The translations under genes were made by a program, and so were the position numbers. From an uncultured Deefgea sp. (lineage in GTDB: Bacteria; Pseudomonadota; Gammaproteobacteria; Burkholderiales; Chitinibacteraceae), in assembly GCF_947072475.1 (NCBI RefSeq), contig NZ_CAMTIA010000015.1:1-64000 (forward strand): a stretch of 64,000 nucleotides of DNA. The letters run 5' to 3'. This document shows positions 15,255-24,286 of this stretch, in pieces (the first letter of the stretch is position 1; each line of letters begins with the position of its first letter). The notes beneath the pieces were generated by a model. It had not been told where the DNA came from and did no database searches. It was given only the letters and a program-made list of their open reading frames with translations.

Positions 15255-17945
15255 TTAACAGACTAATGCGGTTTGGCAAAGCCGGGTTAATTCGGGGATA
15301 CAAGATCCACAGACACTGCCGCAGCCGAGTTTGGCTTTCAATTGCGCGACGTCGGCCCCCTGAGTGATTTCAGCCAAAATCCGCGATTCACGGACATAAA
15401 TACACTGACAAATCACGCGATCATTTGCTACGGCTTGGCCTGGCGTAAACACGCGGATGCGGGGTCCCGTCCAAACCAAGCCAAGCTGGGCAATCAGCGC
15501 GGTGCTGCCGGCAATATCTCCCGCCAGTACAAATCCTCGCAGTACCGCGTCGTCTGACCACGCGACGCGCTTGATGACGCCACGTTTGGCATCTTGATAT
15601 TGCAGCACATTGGCGCTGGGCTGCAGTTGCAGCGCAGTAAATAGCCGTTCCAACCAGCCTTCGGGTGCCGCCATATCGGCGACGCGCAGCACCAGCAGCG
15701 GATTTTCTCGGCCTTGCAAACTCACACTGGCGTAAGCGCAGGCTTGCAATAAGGGCTGCACGATGGCGTGTAAGGCGAGAATATCGCCCCCAGTGGCCTC
15801 TTCCACCGACATTGCCGCGACCAGCCGCCAAGGTAATTCGGCTTTTTCTACACGAACTGCGGCGTGTTTTAGCTCGGGTTGCGCTGATTTAGCGTCCACC
15901 GCACTGCTACAGACCTCATTAATCCCGCCACTATTTAAAAATTGCCCATTCCAATGCATCGCGGCAAACACCGTGCCCGAGGCAACCGAATCGGCGATTT
16001 CCAAAGGCAGAATCAAGCTGCCGCGTTTGCTACTCACTTTGAGCAAATCACCGGCTTTGAGGCTGCGGCGCTCAGCATCGAGCGGATGCATCGTTAATGC
16101 CGGCTCGGCACTGTGCTCAAACAGGGCCGGAACACGACCAGTGCGGCTCATGCCATGCCATTGATCGCGCAAGCGGCCGGTGAGTAAATGGAATGGAAAA
16201 CGCGAATTAGTCGCCTCGGCCACTGGCAGATATTGCACTGCATGAAACCGTGCCCGACCATCGTCAGTGGCAAACACTCCGTCGGTATAACGCCGCGCTT
16301 GGCCGTGTGACGCGTCAGCGGGGAACGGCCATTGCTGCGGACTTTTCGCCAGTTGGGCATAACTGAGTCCGCCAATATCTAAATCACGACCCCGTGTTAA
16401 TAAGCGATGTTCGTTAAAAATCATTTCGCTATCGACATACGGAAACAGCGTCGGCAGCTCAGGCCGCAGGCGCGCTTCAATCCGCTGTGCAACCGCAACG
16501 GCAATTTCCCAATCGGCCTTGGCTTCACCGGGCGCAGCAACGGCGGCGTTCACGCGTGAAATCCGTCGTTCCGAATTGGTCACGGTGCCGGATTTTTCGC
16601 CCCATGAGCTGGCAGGCAAGACCACATCGGCAAAAGCAACGGTGTCGGTATTGATAAAAGCGTCTTGTACAACAACCAGCTCGGCAGCCGCCAAGGCCAA
16701 ACGCACATGGGCGAGATTGGGCAAGGAATGCGCCGGATTACTGCAAACGATCCAAATCGCTTTAATCTTGCCCGCTTTAATCGCGTCAAACATCGCAATC
16801 GCTGGCAGGCCAGGTTGAGCGGAGACTGAATCGACGCCCCATAGCGCGGCGACTTCGGCGCGGTGTTCGGCATTCGCAATGTCACGGTGCGCGGCCAGCA
16901 TCGTTGCCATGCCACCGACTTCACGCCCGCCCATCGCATTAGGCTGGCCCGTTAGCGAAAACGGTCCAGCTCCTGGCTTGCCGATTTGTCCGGTCGCCAG
17001 ATGCAGATTAATCAAGGCGAGGTTTTTATCGGTGCCATGACTGGATTGATTCAGTCCCATGCAATACAAAGACAGCGCCGCTGGGCTAGCGCCAAACCAT
17101 TCGGCGGCAAGCCGCAAGTCTTCTTCTAAAATACCGCAAATTTCGGCGACCATTTTCGGAGTGTAATCACGCACCATGGTTTTTAGTTCGGCAAAACCAG
17201 CGGTATGCGCGGCGATAAATTGCGGGTCGGCCAGCCCTTCCCATAGCAAGTGATGCAACATGCCATTGAATAGCGCAACGTCAGTGCCGGGTTGAATTTG
17301 TAAATGCAGGTCCGCCATTACGGCGGTATCGGTGCGGCGCGGATCGATCACAATCCATTTCACCGCTGGATTGGCCGCTTTGGCCGCCGCCAATCGACGA
17401 AACAACACCGGATGCGCATACGCCATATTGCTACCGGCAAACAGCACCGTGTGTGCCGCTTCCAAATCGTCGTAACACGTCGGCGGGCCGTCAGCGCCGA
17501 GCGCCATTTTGTAGCCCGTCACTGCGCTCGACATACATAGCCGTGAATTGGTATCGATATTGTTGGTGCCCACCAAACCCTTCGCCAGCTTATTAAAGAC
17601 GTAATAATCTTCGGTCAGCAATTGCCCTGAGACGTAGAATGCGACGGCATCCGGGCCGTGTTGTTCGATGATGTCGGCAAAGCGCTCGGCGACAGAATCC
17701 AGCGCCATCGCCCAATCGACGCGTTCACGCGGCGCATCACGCGTCAAACGCAGCTCAGGGTACAGCGCGCGATTGGTGAGGCTGGCCGCGCTTTGGGCCA
17801 GTGACAAACCCTTAGTACACAGCTGCCCCCAATTCGCAGGATGCGCAGGATCGCCTTGCACGCCGGTGATTTGATCCACCGTTGATTCAATCAAAACCCC
17901 ACAGCCCACGCCGCAGTAACAACAGGTCGATCGCGTTATGGCCAT
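15255..17945 (-). CDS. nasA: Assimilatory nitrate reductase catalytic subunit
   Basis: An 896-residue cytoplasmic molybdoenzyme reducing nitrate to nitrite. The N-terminal [4Fe-4S] motif is C8-x2-C11-x3-C15-x27-C43, followed by the molybdopterin oxidoreductase core and, after about residue 585, the molydopterin-binding domain (HLLTGRLRDQWHGMSRTG). The C-terminal 50 residues form a BFD-like [2Fe-2S] domain (CQCIYV ... CGSVCGSCIPEL), a feature of NADH- or ferredoxin-linked assimilatory enzymes. No twin-arginine signal is present, excluding the periplasmic Nap type. It is the last gene of the operon transporter-nirB-nirD-nasA, 95 bp after nirD. Confidence 0.94.
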   Translation of the reverse strand: MAITRSTCCYCGVGCGVLIESTVDQITGVQGDPAHPANWGQLCTKGLSLAQSAASLTNRALYPELRLTRDAPRERVDWAMALDSVAERFADIIEQHGPDAVAFYVSGQLLTEDYYVFNKLAKGLVGTNNIDTNSRLCMSSAVTGYKMALGADGPPTCYDDLEAAHTVLFAGSNMAYAHPVLFRRLAAAKAANPAVKWIVIDPRRTDTAVMADLHLQIQPGTDVALFNGMLHHLLWEGLADPQFIAAHTAGFAELKTMVRDYTPKMVAEICGILEEDLRLAAEWFGASPAALSLYCMGLNQSSHGTDKNLALINLHLATGQIGKPGAGPFSLTGQPNAMGGREVGGMATMLAAHRDIANAEHRAEVAALWGVDSVSAQPGLPAIAMFDAIKAGKIKAIWIVCSNPAHSLPNLAHVRLALAAAELVVVQDAFINTDTVAFADVVLPASSWGEKSGTVTNSERRISRVNAAVAAPGEAKADWEIAVAVAQRIEARLRPELPTLFPYVDSEMIFNEHRLLTRGRDLDIGGLSYAQLAKSPQQWPFPADASHGQARRYTDGVFATDDGRARFHAVQYLPVAEATNSRFPFHLLTGRLRDQWHGMSRTGRVPALFEHSAEPALTMHPLDAERRSLKAGDLLKVSSKRGSLILPLEIADSVASGTVFAAMHWNGQFLNSGGINEVCSSAVDAKSAQPELKHAAVRVEKAELPWRLVAAMSVEEATGGDILALHAIVQPLLQACAYASVSLQGRENPLLVLRVADMAAPEGWLERLFTALQLQPSANVLQYQDAKRGVIKRVAWSDDAVLRGFVLAGDIAGSTALIAQLGLVWTGPRIRVFTPGQAVANDRVICQCIYVRESRILAEITQGADVAQLKAKLGCGSVCGSCIPELTRLCQTALVC

Positions 17946-18040
17946 GGTTCTACTCCTTCATCATCATTGGTTAAACAACATACCTATACCATCTATTTAT
18001 CTGTAGCCATTGCTAAACAATGGCTACATCAATATACCCA

Positions 18041-18364
18041 TCAAAGAGACAAAAACACCTGCCCCTCTTCGAGCTTGCTCGGAAAGCGCCGTGCACAGCC
18101 TTGATCGGGCGCACGCGCTTGACCAGTTTTTAAATCGATATTCCAGCTATGCAGCGGGCAAGTGACTGATTCGCCGTGCACGATGCCTTGCGACAGCGGC
18201 CCGCCTTTGTGCGGACAATGATCGAGCAGCGCAAACACCGTATCGTTCGCAGTACGAAACACCGCGATATTGCCGCTAGGATGCTCAACGACGCGGCTAC
18301 CGAGCATGGGGATTTCGTCGATATGGCAAACAGAAATCCAGCTTGGATTGGCTTTCATATTCAT
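18041..18364 (-). CDS. nirD: Nitrite reductase (NADH) small subunit, Rieske-like
   Basis: The 107-residue small subunit of assimilatory nitrite reductase. It has a complete Rieske [2Fe-2S] pair, CPHKGGPL and CPLHSW, unlike enterobacterial NirD, which has lost the ligands. The ATG at 18364 is chosen over an upstream start at 18409 because AAGGACC lies before it and the added residues do not match the family. It lies between nirB and nasA. Confidence 0.92.
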   Translation of the reverse strand: MNMKANPSWISVCHIDEIPMLGSRVVEHPSGNIAVFRTANDTVFALLDHCPHKGGPLSQGIVHGESVTCPLHSWNIDLKTGQARAPDQGCARRFPSKLEEGQVFLSL

Positions 18365-18393
18365 TTTGTGGTCCTTGTTTAAAACAAACCTTT

Positions 18394-18514
18394 CGACGCA
18401 GAGGCGCAAAGACGCGGAGAAAACCTTAAAACGTAAATTAATTAAGTCATTAACTCAGTCGTTAAACCTTATTTCTACTGGTTTTTTCCTCTGCGTCTCC
18501 GCGCCTCTGCGTCG
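18394..18514. repeat. Large imperfect inverted repeat between nirD and nirB
   Basis: Arms at 18394-18425 and 18480-18514 are near-perfect reverse complements (14 bp exact, a 2-bp mismatch, then six more exact and a partial match) around a 54-bp AT-rich centre. Each arm is built from units like CGCAGAGGCGCGGAGACGC. In the operon mRNA it would form a long stem between nirB and nirD. It may be a mobile palindrome. Confidence 0.75.
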
Positions 18515-18528
18515 GGTTTTAATGGTTT

Positions 18529-20961
18529 TTACGCAATCACCTTAATCGGTATGAATTCCCGTTTCGCTTTGCCGGCAATCCGTTCCGCCCATGGGTCGCG
18601 TAGGCCGTCCAGTGAGTACAGCAATCGCTCAAATAAGGCTTGGCGATTGGCGGCGTCCTCGACCACTTTGGCTTTAACATAATCGAGGCCAACTCGGGCG
18701 ATGTAGTGCACGGTGCGATCGAGGTAATAGGCTTCTTCACGGTACAGTTGCAAAAATGCGCCGCTGTATTCTTTCACTTCGTCAGCCGTTTTCACTTTGC
18801 AGAAAAACTGTGCCACTTCGGTTTTGATGCCGCCGTTGCCGCCGACATACAGCTCCCAACCGCTTTCCACCGCGATCACGCCAACGTCTTTAATCCCGCT
18901 TTCGGCACAATTCCTTGGGCAACCACTGACCGCCAGTTTCACTTTATGCGGCGACCACATATTGGCGAGCATGGTTTCTAGATCAATCCCCATTTGCGTG
19001 CTATTTTGCGTGCCAAAACGGCAGAACTCACTGCCAACACAGGTTTTTACGGTACGGATTGACTTGCCGTAAGCGTGGCCCGATTGCATGCCCAGATCGG
19101 CCCAGACATTGACGAGGTCTTCTTTTTTAATCCCCAATAAATCGATGCGTTGCCCGCCGGTGACTTTGAGCAGCGGCACGGCGTATTTGTCGGCGACATC
19201 GGCGATGCGGCGCAGCTCGGACGCATTGGTGACGCCGCCTTTCATTTGCGGAATCACCGAAAACGTGCCGTCTTTTTGAATATTGGCGTGGACGCGTTCA
19301 TTGACAAAGCGGCTTTGTGGGTCATCCACCGACTCATGCGGCCACGTCGAAAGTAGGTAGTAATTGACCGCTGGGCGACATGTGGCGCAGCCGTTTGGCG
19401 TGCGCCAATCCATGAATTCGTACACCTGAGCATGATTGAGCAAATGGTGCTGCTTGATCGATTGCCGCACTTGCGCGTGGGTGTGATCGGTACAGCCACA
19501 AACTGCTTTGGTTTTAGGGGTTTCTTGAAAATGCGTACCCAAAGTATTCATCAGAATTTGTTCGACTAAGCCGGTACAAGAACCACATGAGCTGGCCGCT
19601 TTGGTGTGTTTTTTAACATCGTCGACCGTGAACAGGCCTTGCTCATTAATGGCTTTGACAATGGTGCCTTTGCAAACGCCATTACAGCCGCACACTTCGT
19701 CTTTGTCTTGCATACCACTGACACGACTTTGCCCTGCGACGCCGGCGTCTCCAACACTGCTCTCACCAAACATCAGGTGATCGCGTAGATCGCTGATATT
19801 GCGGCCGTCGCGTAATAGCTTGAAATACCACGCGGCATCTAGCGTGTCGCCATACAGGCAAGCGCCGATCAGCTTATCGTCTTTGATGACCAGTTTTTTG
19901 TATACGCCGCCAGCGGGATCAGACAACACGATTTCTTCGGCCTCGTCGCTGCCCATAAAATCACCCGCCGAAAATAAATCGATGCCGGTGACTTTTAATT
20001 TGGTCGAGAGTATCGAGCCTTGATATTGGCCATAGCCCATCAGCGCCAAATGATTGGCGGCCACTTTGGCCATTTCAAACAGCGGTGCGACCAATCCATA
20101 GGCGGTACCACGGTGATTGACGCATTCGCCAACCGCATAAATCCGTGGGTCGTAGGTTTGTAGGGCATCGCTAACGACAATACCGTTTTTACAATGCAAA
20201 CCAGCGGCAAGCGCCAATTGGGTATTGGGCCGAATACCCACCGCCATGACCACCAAATCCGTCGCGATTTCAGTACCATCGCTAAATCGAACCCCGCAAA
20301 CATCACCCGCAGCATTGCCGATAATCGCGGCAGTTGATTGCCCGAGCAAAAACGTCAGACCCCGTTCGCGAAGTGATTTTTCAAGTAGTTTGCCTGCGGC
20401 CACGTCTAACTGACGATCAAGCAACCAATGTCCGAGATGGACCACGGTGACCGCCATACCGCGTAACATCAGGCCATTGGCGGCTTCTAATCCCAGTAAG
20501 CCACCACCAATAACGACGGCAGTTTGCTTAGTTTTTGCCGCATGAATCATCGTATCGGTATCGTAAATATCTCGATAACTCAATACACCGTTTAAATCCT
20601 TTCCGGGAATAGGCAAAATCACTGGCGTCGAGCCGGTTGCCAGCAATAATCGATCGTACGGCGTTTCGCTGCCATCATCCGCAACCACGACTCGGCGAAT
20701 CCGATCAATCTGGGTAATGGCTTTGCCCATATGCAAAGTAATATGGTTTTCAGCATACCAATCGACGGTATTGAGCACGATTTGGTCAAATGTTTGCTCG
20801 CCAGCGAGTACTGGGCTGAGCAAAATACGGTTGTAATTCGGATGGGGTTCAGCACCAAACACGGTGATGTCGTAATGATGCGGGGCCAATAGCAGCAATT
20901 CTTCTACAGTGCGGATACCGGCCATGCCGTTTCCAATCACAATCAATTTAGGTTTCGACAT
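18529..20961 (-). CDS. nirB: Nitrite reductase (NADH) large subunit
   Basis: An 810-residue siroheme enzyme that reduces nitrite to ammonium with NADH in the cytoplasm. It has an FAD/NAD(P) Rossmann start GNGMAG (10-15) and a second nucleotide site GGGLLGLEAA (152-161). BFD-like [2Fe-2S] domains follow near 424-470 (CGCNGVC ... CGSC) and 488-535. The NIR_SIR half-domains carry the siroheme/[4Fe-4S] ligands C641, C647, C681 and C685 (TCVGSEFC and SGCPRNC). Length and order match NirB/NasD. It follows the transporter gene by 79 bp. Confidence 0.95.
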   Translation of the reverse strand: MSKPKLIVIGNGMAGIRTVEELLLLAPHHYDITVFGAEPHPNYNRILLSPVLAGEQTFDQIVLNTVDWYAENHITLHMGKAITQIDRIRRVVVADDGSETPYDRLLLATGSTPVILPIPGKDLNGVLSYRDIYDTDTMIHAAKTKQTAVVIGGGLLGLEAANGLMLRGMAVTVVHLGHWLLDRQLDVAAGKLLEKSLRERGLTFLLGQSTAAIIGNAAGDVCGVRFSDGTEIATDLVVMAVGIRPNTQLALAAGLHCKNGIVVSDALQTYDPRIYAVGECVNHRGTAYGLVAPLFEMAKVAANHLALMGYGQYQGSILSTKLKVTGIDLFSAGDFMGSDEAEEIVLSDPAGGVYKKLVIKDDKLIGACLYGDTLDAAWYFKLLRDGRNISDLRDHLMFGESSVGDAGVAGQSRVSGMQDKDEVCGCNGVCKGTIVKAINEQGLFTVDDVKKHTKAASSCGSCTGLVEQILMNTLGTHFQETPKTKAVCGCTDHTHAQVRQSIKQHHLLNHAQVYEFMDWRTPNGCATCRPAVNYYLLSTWPHESVDDPQSRFVNERVHANIQKDGTFSVIPQMKGGVTNASELRRIADVADKYAVPLLKVTGGQRIDLLGIKKEDLVNVWADLGMQSGHAYGKSIRTVKTCVGSEFCRFGTQNSTQMGIDLETMLANMWSPHKVKLAVSGCPRNCAESGIKDVGVIAVESGWELYVGGNGGIKTEVAQFFCKVKTADEVKEYSGAFLQLYREEAYYLDRTVHYIARVGLDYVKAKVVEDAANRQALFERLLYSLDGLRDPWAERIAGKAKREFIPIKVIA

Positions 20962-21040
20962 GGTCGGATCTCTTCAGGTTGATATTAGGTATTGATCTAC
21001 ATGCGTTTAGATAAAAAGACTTCAAAGCAATACCTACGGA

Positions 21041-22243
21041 TTAAATCCTTGCCTGTGCTAAACCCATGCTGCTGCGCCAACGAACTTTGACTTCTGATAA
21101 GCCATACCAAGCGCCTAAAGCCAATACAGAAAACAACCATAAGCCCAAGGCATAACTACCCGTGCCTTGCTTCACCACCCCTAAGCCCGCAGCCAAGAAA
21201 AAACCCCCAATACCACCGGCCATTCCAATTAAGCCCGTCATCACGCCTAAATCCTGATTAAAGCGCTGTGGCACCAATTGAAATACCGCCCCATTGCCCG
21301 CGCCCAAACACAGCATCGCAGCAATAAATAAGCTTAATGCGACCGTAGAGCCACCCCATCCCAAGCCAACCAGTCCAATCAATATGCTGCAAGCGATATA
21401 AACCATTAACAAGGTGCGTGTCCCTCCGATCCGATCGGCAATCACGCCGCCCAGGGGCCGCATCACCGAACCGGCTAAAACGCAGGCGGCGGTATACCAA
21501 CCGGCAACTTGCGGCGTGAAATTAAATTGATCATGAAAGTAACCGGGTAAGGCGCTAGCAAAGCCGGCAAAGCCGCCGAAAGTGATGGCATAAAAACCCA
21601 TAAATATCCAAGCATCTCGTTGAGCAAGGACCTCAATATACGACTGCCATTTCTTTGGGGTCGCGGCCCCTGGCGCGTCTTTGGCCAGCATGCAATACAA
21701 GCAAAATACGAGGATTAAAGGAATCAGCATCACGCCAAACACATTGGTCCACCCCACTGCCAGCGCCAACATCGGCGCGAACAAAGCGGCTAAAACCGTG
21801 CCTGAATTACCCGCCCCCGCAATGCCCATTGCAGTACCTTGATGCTCAGGCGGATACCAGCGTGAAGCCAGTGGTAGGGCCACCGCAAAAGACGCACCGG
21901 CAAAACCTAGAAACAGTCCGAGCAATAAAGCGTCATTCAAACTATGGATGCCCAAACGCCAAGCGGCCAACATCGCCAGCATGACGATGACTTGGGCAAT
22001 CAGCCCGGTACGTTTCGGACCAATTTGATCGACCAAGATTCCCAAAACTAGACGCAGCAAGGCGCCGGCTAAAAGAGGGGTTGCAACGACTAAACCCCGT
22101 TCTTGCGTGGTTAAACTCAGTGCCGTTGCGATTTGAATTTGCAGCGGTCCCAATAAATACCAAACCATAAAACTTAGATCAAAATAGAGAAAGGCCGCCA
22201 ATAACGTCGGCGTATGCCCTGCACGCCAAAAATTGCTTTTCAT
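21041..22243 (-). CDS. MFS nitrate/nitrite transporter (NarK/NasA family)
   Basis: A 400-residue, 12-helix major facilitator for nitrate uptake. The nitrate-signature glycine-rich segments are present: GAGNSGTVLAALFAP (about residue 142 on) and a second, similar GAGNGAVFQLVP near 306. First gene of the nitrate assimilation operon, whose leader contains the ANTAR element and sigma-54 promoter. NarK-type (respiratory) and NasA-type (assimilatory) members are close; the operon argues for an assimilatory role. Confidence 0.9.
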   Translation of the reverse strand: MKSNFWRAGHTPTLLAAFLYFDLSFMVWYLLGPLQIQIATALSLTTQERGLVVATPLLAGALLRLVLGILVDQIGPKRTGLIAQVIVMLAMLAAWRLGIHSLNDALLLGLFLGFAGASFAVALPLASRWYPPEHQGTAMGIAGAGNSGTVLAALFAPMLALAVGWTNVFGVMLIPLILVFCLYCMLAKDAPGAATPKKWQSYIEVLAQRDAWIFMGFYAITFGGFAGFASALPGYFHDQFNFTPQVAGWYTAACVLAGSVMRPLGGVIADRIGGTRTLLMVYIACSILIGLVGLGWGGSTVALSLFIAAMLCLGAGNGAVFQLVPQRFNQDLGVMTGLIGMAGGIGGFFLAAGLGVVKQGTGSYALGLWLFSVLALGAWYGLSEVKVRWRSSMGLAQARI

Positions 22244-22304
22244 GATGTTGTCCTCGCAGCGTTCTATCGTTCACTAGCACCCCAAAGGAGCACTACACTT
22301 TGCA

Positions 22305-22346
22305 AGGCCATCGTTGGCCCCAAGCTCTAACACGTCGTTGTATTAG
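22305..22346 (-). promoter_or_regulatory. Two-hairpin ANTAR-type antitermination leader (target of NasT)
   Basis: On the minus strand, hairpin P1 (22346-22327) is CTAATAC-AACGAC-GTGTTAG, seven pairs closing a six-base loop. Hairpin P2 (22319-22306) is GGCC-AACGAT-GGCC. Both loops have A at position 1 and G at position 4, the diagnostic feature of RNA bound by ANTAR proteins. P1 begins about 4 nt from the predicted transcription start, and nasT is the next gene upstream. A further hairpin with several wobbles follows at about 22270-22290 but lacks a clear T-tract, so the terminator half of the switch is uncertain. Confidence 0.75.
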
Positions 22347-22359
22347 GTGATTGGAAGAT

Positions 22360-22375
22360 AGCAAGGAGCATGCCA
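22360..22375 (-). promoter_or_regulatory. Sigma-54 promoter of the nitrate assimilation operon
   Basis: TGGCATG-CTCC-TTGCT matches the sigma-54 -24/-12 consensus with exact spacing. It predicts a start at about 22349, just ahead of the first ANTAR hairpin. TGCACC half-sites of the NtrC type lie upstream at 22417-22422 and 22491-22496, so nitrogen-limitation control by NtrC is likely, but the second half of each site is weak. Confidence 0.78.
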
Positions 22376-22526
22376 TTAAAATAAATTTAAATTTTCAGCT
22401 AGAAATCAAGCCGATATGCACCGATCACGGTTTTTTATAAAAATAAATATCGATTCAGTCCGCACTAAAATATTGCATTGCAACATAAGATGCACCGCAA
22501 TCGATCAGCGCCCCGCGCCATAAAGA

Positions 22527-23111
22527 TTAGATTTTAGTTTCGGCATGAGCCATCCAGTCCGCGAGCGCTAAAACTTGCCGCGCAGCATCTGCTAACTTAA
22601 TCCCTTGTTTCATCGCCTGATTGCGTAAAGCGACAAACGCTTGTTGTTCGCTCATATGCTGTTTATCCATTAATAAGCCTTTAGCTCGATCAATGATTTT
22701 TCGTTCCGCCAATTGGCATTGAGCTTGCTGTAGCTGCGCTTGCCAGTGGCGCTTTTCTTCAAAGTACAGCGAGCCCAGCAATAGCTCTGCAGCTAAACGC
22801 TCGGCTCGCCAATCATTAAGCACATACGCACTCACCCCAAGTGAGAGCGCCATACGAATTAATTCACGCTCATTACTGGTAGAAAATAGCAATATGGGTT
22901 TGGGCGTTAAATGCAGTTGTTCTAACGAACCAAACAGTGCTGCAGAGGGCGTTATCGAACGAATTAATAAAAAATCGGGCTGCTCACGCGCACATATCGC
23001 AGGCAAAGAATGGGCCGTTGCGCGCTCTGCAACCCATTGATAGGCTGCAGGGAGTATCAGCCAATCATCCTCTGCGGCAACACCGTCATCGATATAAAGC
23101 ACTTTTAACAT
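22527..23111 (-). CDS. nasT: ANTAR-domain response regulator / antiterminator NasT
   Basis: NasT binds paired hairpins in nas leader RNA and prevents termination when nitrate or nitrite is present. The 194-residue product has a receiver-like N-terminal half (starting MLKVLYIDD) and a C-terminal ANTAR domain (about 130-190, with RKIIDRAKGLLMDKQHMSEQ). The usual partner NasS, a nitrate-binding repressor of NasT, is not found in this window. It is transcribed in the same direction as the nitrate operon, 283 bp upstream, with its own sigma-54 promoter. Confidence 0.9.
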   Translation of the reverse strand: MLKVLYIDDGVAAEDDWLILPAAYQWVAERATAHSLPAICAREQPDFLLIRSITPSAALFGSLEQLHLTPKPILLFSTSNERELIRMALSLGVSAYVLNDWRAERLAAELLLGSLYFEEKRHWQAQLQQAQCQLAERKIIDRAKGLLMDKQHMSEQQAFVALRNQAMKQGIKLADAARQVLALADWMAHAETKI

Positions 23112-23149
23112 GATCTAAGCCCATCAATACACTGCAATGCGGTGATTCC

Positions 23150-23165
23150 AGCAAAATGCATGCCA
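23150..23165 (-). promoter_or_regulatory. Sigma-54 promoter of nasT
   Basis: TGGCATG-CATT-TTGCT has the same spacing and nearly the same sequence as the operon promoter at 22360-22375. The predicted start near 23139 gives a 28-nt leader before the nasT ATG. Confidence 0.7.
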
Positions 23166-23430
23166 TCGAGCGATTAGATTACATCGACGGCACATCAGGG
23201 CTCTAAATCAACGGCAATATCGATTAAATGTAAGGCTCAGCCGTCCCTCAATTGTCGTTTTAATTCAGGCTGCTGTGCTGTGCTTTTGATTTTTGGGGGC
23301 GCAGCATGAGACGGTGGATTGATGGTTTGGAATAAGTACAACGTTGACAGAGCAGCGGCTTAACGCTGGCCGAGTTTCTCCAAGTGCGCCAGCTCACGCA
23401 CTACTTTTGCTAGTTGGCATGATGGCAGGC

Positions 23431-23835
23431 GATAAGCGCTTATTTAGCGATATGGTCACGCCAGCGGGTTTGGCTGAAATCAAAACCTATGCCGATGGTA
23501 TCGGCCCTTGGAAGCCTTATATCATGTCGGTTAAGGGCGTATTTGGCACGGATGGCAAGCAAGTCGATATAAATGGCGACGGGAAGGTTAATTATGCAGA
23601 TGCCAGTAGTTTGCCGCCAACGACGCTGATTGCCGATGCACATAAAGCCGGCTTGATGGTGCACGCGTATACATTCCGCAACGAATCTCGTCGTATTCCT
23701 GCTGATTTTAAAAATGACCCAAAAGCAGAATATAAGGCATTTTATCGTTTAGGCTTGGATGGCGTGTTTTCAGACTTTACCGATACCGCGATTGCGGCAA
23801 GAAGTGACTACTTGAAAGAAATGCTGGCGAAGTAA
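23431..23835 (+). pseudogene. Truncated glycerophosphodiester phosphodiesterase (GlpQ-like, C-terminal part only)
   Basis: About 134 residues match the C-terminal third of GlpQ-type phosphodiesterases: [19 protein letters not shown], then [14 protein letters not shown] (an EF-hand-like insert common in this family), [21 protein letters not shown] and [14 protein letters not shown]. The N-terminal two thirds, including the first catalytic histidines, are missing. Upstream sequence in this frame does not resemble the family, so this is a remnant, probably left by a deletion. The frame itself is intact and a TTG at 23344 could open it. Confidence 0.8.
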
Positions 23836-23860
23836 GTGGTCACGAATCAGGGATTGGAAC

Positions 23861-23938
23861 TTGTAGGCGCTGGCTTGCCAGCGAATGCAATGCTTTGCTT
23901 TGCTTTGCTTTGCTTTGCTGGCGGAGCAAATTCTACGA
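23861..23938. repeat. REP-like element containing a (TGCTT)n pentanucleotide repeat
   Basis: TTGTAGGCGCTGGCTTGCC followed by AGCGAA is a REP-type palindrome half, and GGCGGAGCAAATTCTAC forms the distal partner. Between them lie five perfect copies of TGCTT at 23891-23915 plus a partial copy. It is related to the pair at 9151-9246. Confidence 0.6.
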
Positions 23939-23940
23939 AG

Positions 23941-24286
23941 AGTCAAAAGTGTTTCTCTTAACGACTTAACTCTAAAAATTTGAGCTATTTTAGCGTGTTA
24001 TTCGATGGGTGGTACTCATGGTGAGTGTGCTGTGCCAACTAAAAAAGCCGCTAGGATCTGTTGACGTTTGGTTTGCCAACCGCGTGTGCGGCTTTTGGGC
24101 CTGAGGCAAGGCACGCAGCATAGTCATGCTACGCCAGCGCTTGGTCACGCAGTATCAGGCTGACATTATTTAAAAAGGCCGCCGCCAAATCCTGCGGGCT
24201 AGGCGGATTTTTCGGCATGGTGAGGTCAATCAAAAATGGCGCCAGACATCAAAGATTTGTTTGACGGGGGTTTCATCAGCACGGCA
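23941..24286. other. Intergenic stretch without recognisable genes
   Basis: No supported gene. An inverted repeat AAAAGCCGC ... GCGGCTTTT near 24042-24094 could end transcription. Three short frames are interrupted by stops. The sequence looks like eroded mobile or intergenic DNA. Confidence 0.4.

Noticed and set aside
23891-23919. Short tandem repeats considered as a CRISPR array
   Set aside because: The units are 5 bp with no spacers. No 25-40 bp repeats with unique spacers and no cas genes are seen anywhere in the window.
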